Shown here: piece by piece, positions 6,633 to 6,664 of the stretch
Position numbering within the stretch: the first letter of the stretch is position 1
Layout of the letters: the number at the start of each line of letters is the position of its first letter
Assembly: GCF_020860125.1 (NCBI RefSeq)
Contig: NZ_JAJBUX010000065.1
Coordinates: forward strand, 1 to 6,664
Source of the DNA: Cloacibacillus sp.
Lineage (GTDB): Bacteria > Synergistota > Synergistia > Synergistales > Synergistaceae
Length of the DNA: 6,664 bases
Direction of reading: 5' to 3'
The notes under the pieces: generated by a model
Database searches by the model: none
What the model was told of the DNA's origin: nothing
Seen by the model: the letters and a program-made list of their open reading frames with translations, nothing else
Made by a program: the position numbers and the translations under genes

Positions 6633-6649
6633 CTAAATTACCGATTTAG
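6633..6649. promoter_or_regulatory. Small palindrome upstream of the exported pair, possible operator
   Basis: CTAAAT and ATTTAG face each other across TACCG, 7 nt upstream of the Shine-Dalgarno site of the 5833-6612 gene. A minus-strand -10 candidate (TAAAAT, 6654-6659) lies just upstream, so the palindrome would cover the transcription start. The -35 would be outside the window. In AT-rich DNA such arms can arise by chance. Confidence 0.3.
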
Positions 6650-6664
6650 ATACATTTTATATAT

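Noticed and set aside
6630..6635. A minus-strand TAGTAT as the -10 of the exported pair.
   Set aside because: Initiation would fall inside the Shine-Dalgarno site of the 5833-6612 gene, leaving no usable leader.

Overview
The window looks like an ordinary bacterial chromosome segment. Gene bodies are GC-rich, intergenic stretches are AT-rich, Shine-Dalgarno sites are clear, promoters are sigma-70 type, and one or two terminators are intrinsic. The protein style (acidic, Ala/Glu/Gly-rich, several small exported orphan proteins, a YaaH/SleL-type GH18 enzyme with no sporulation genes nearby) would suit a Synergistota genome such as a Cloacibacillus or Synergistes relative. That is a guess from style only; no marker gene or rRNA is present to prove it.

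Layout from left to right. Positions 1-83 are AT-rich with no gene visible. Positions 84-209 are one 126-bp imperfect palindrome in continuous register, ending one base before the stop codon of the first gene. A minus-strand gene (211-1656) encodes an exported family-18 glycoside hydrolase. It is divergent from a plus-strand gene for a small exported protein of unknown function (1771-2331). That is followed by an acidic, all-helical TPR-like cytoplasmic protein (2401-3318) with its own promoter inside the end of the preceding gene and a strong intrinsic terminator after it. A MATE-family efflux transporter (3515-4852) has its own good promoter. It converges on a minus-strand pair of exported orphan proteins (5024-5761 and 5833-6612), which probably form one transcript closed by an intrinsic terminator at 4937-4974.

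The genes do not form one obvious pathway. Four of six products carry signal peptides and a fifth is an inner-membrane transporter, so the segment is biased to the cell envelope, but I see no shared operon. For three plus-strand genes the longest open frame overestimates the protein. In each case promoter and Shine-Dalgarno placement support a downstream start (1771 TTG, 2401 ATG, 3515 ATG).

I found no CRISPR array, tRNA, rRNA, insertion sequence, phage gene or defence system. The most unusual element is the long palindrome at 84-209. The least explained coding content is the exported pair 5024-6612 and the exported protein at 1771-2331.
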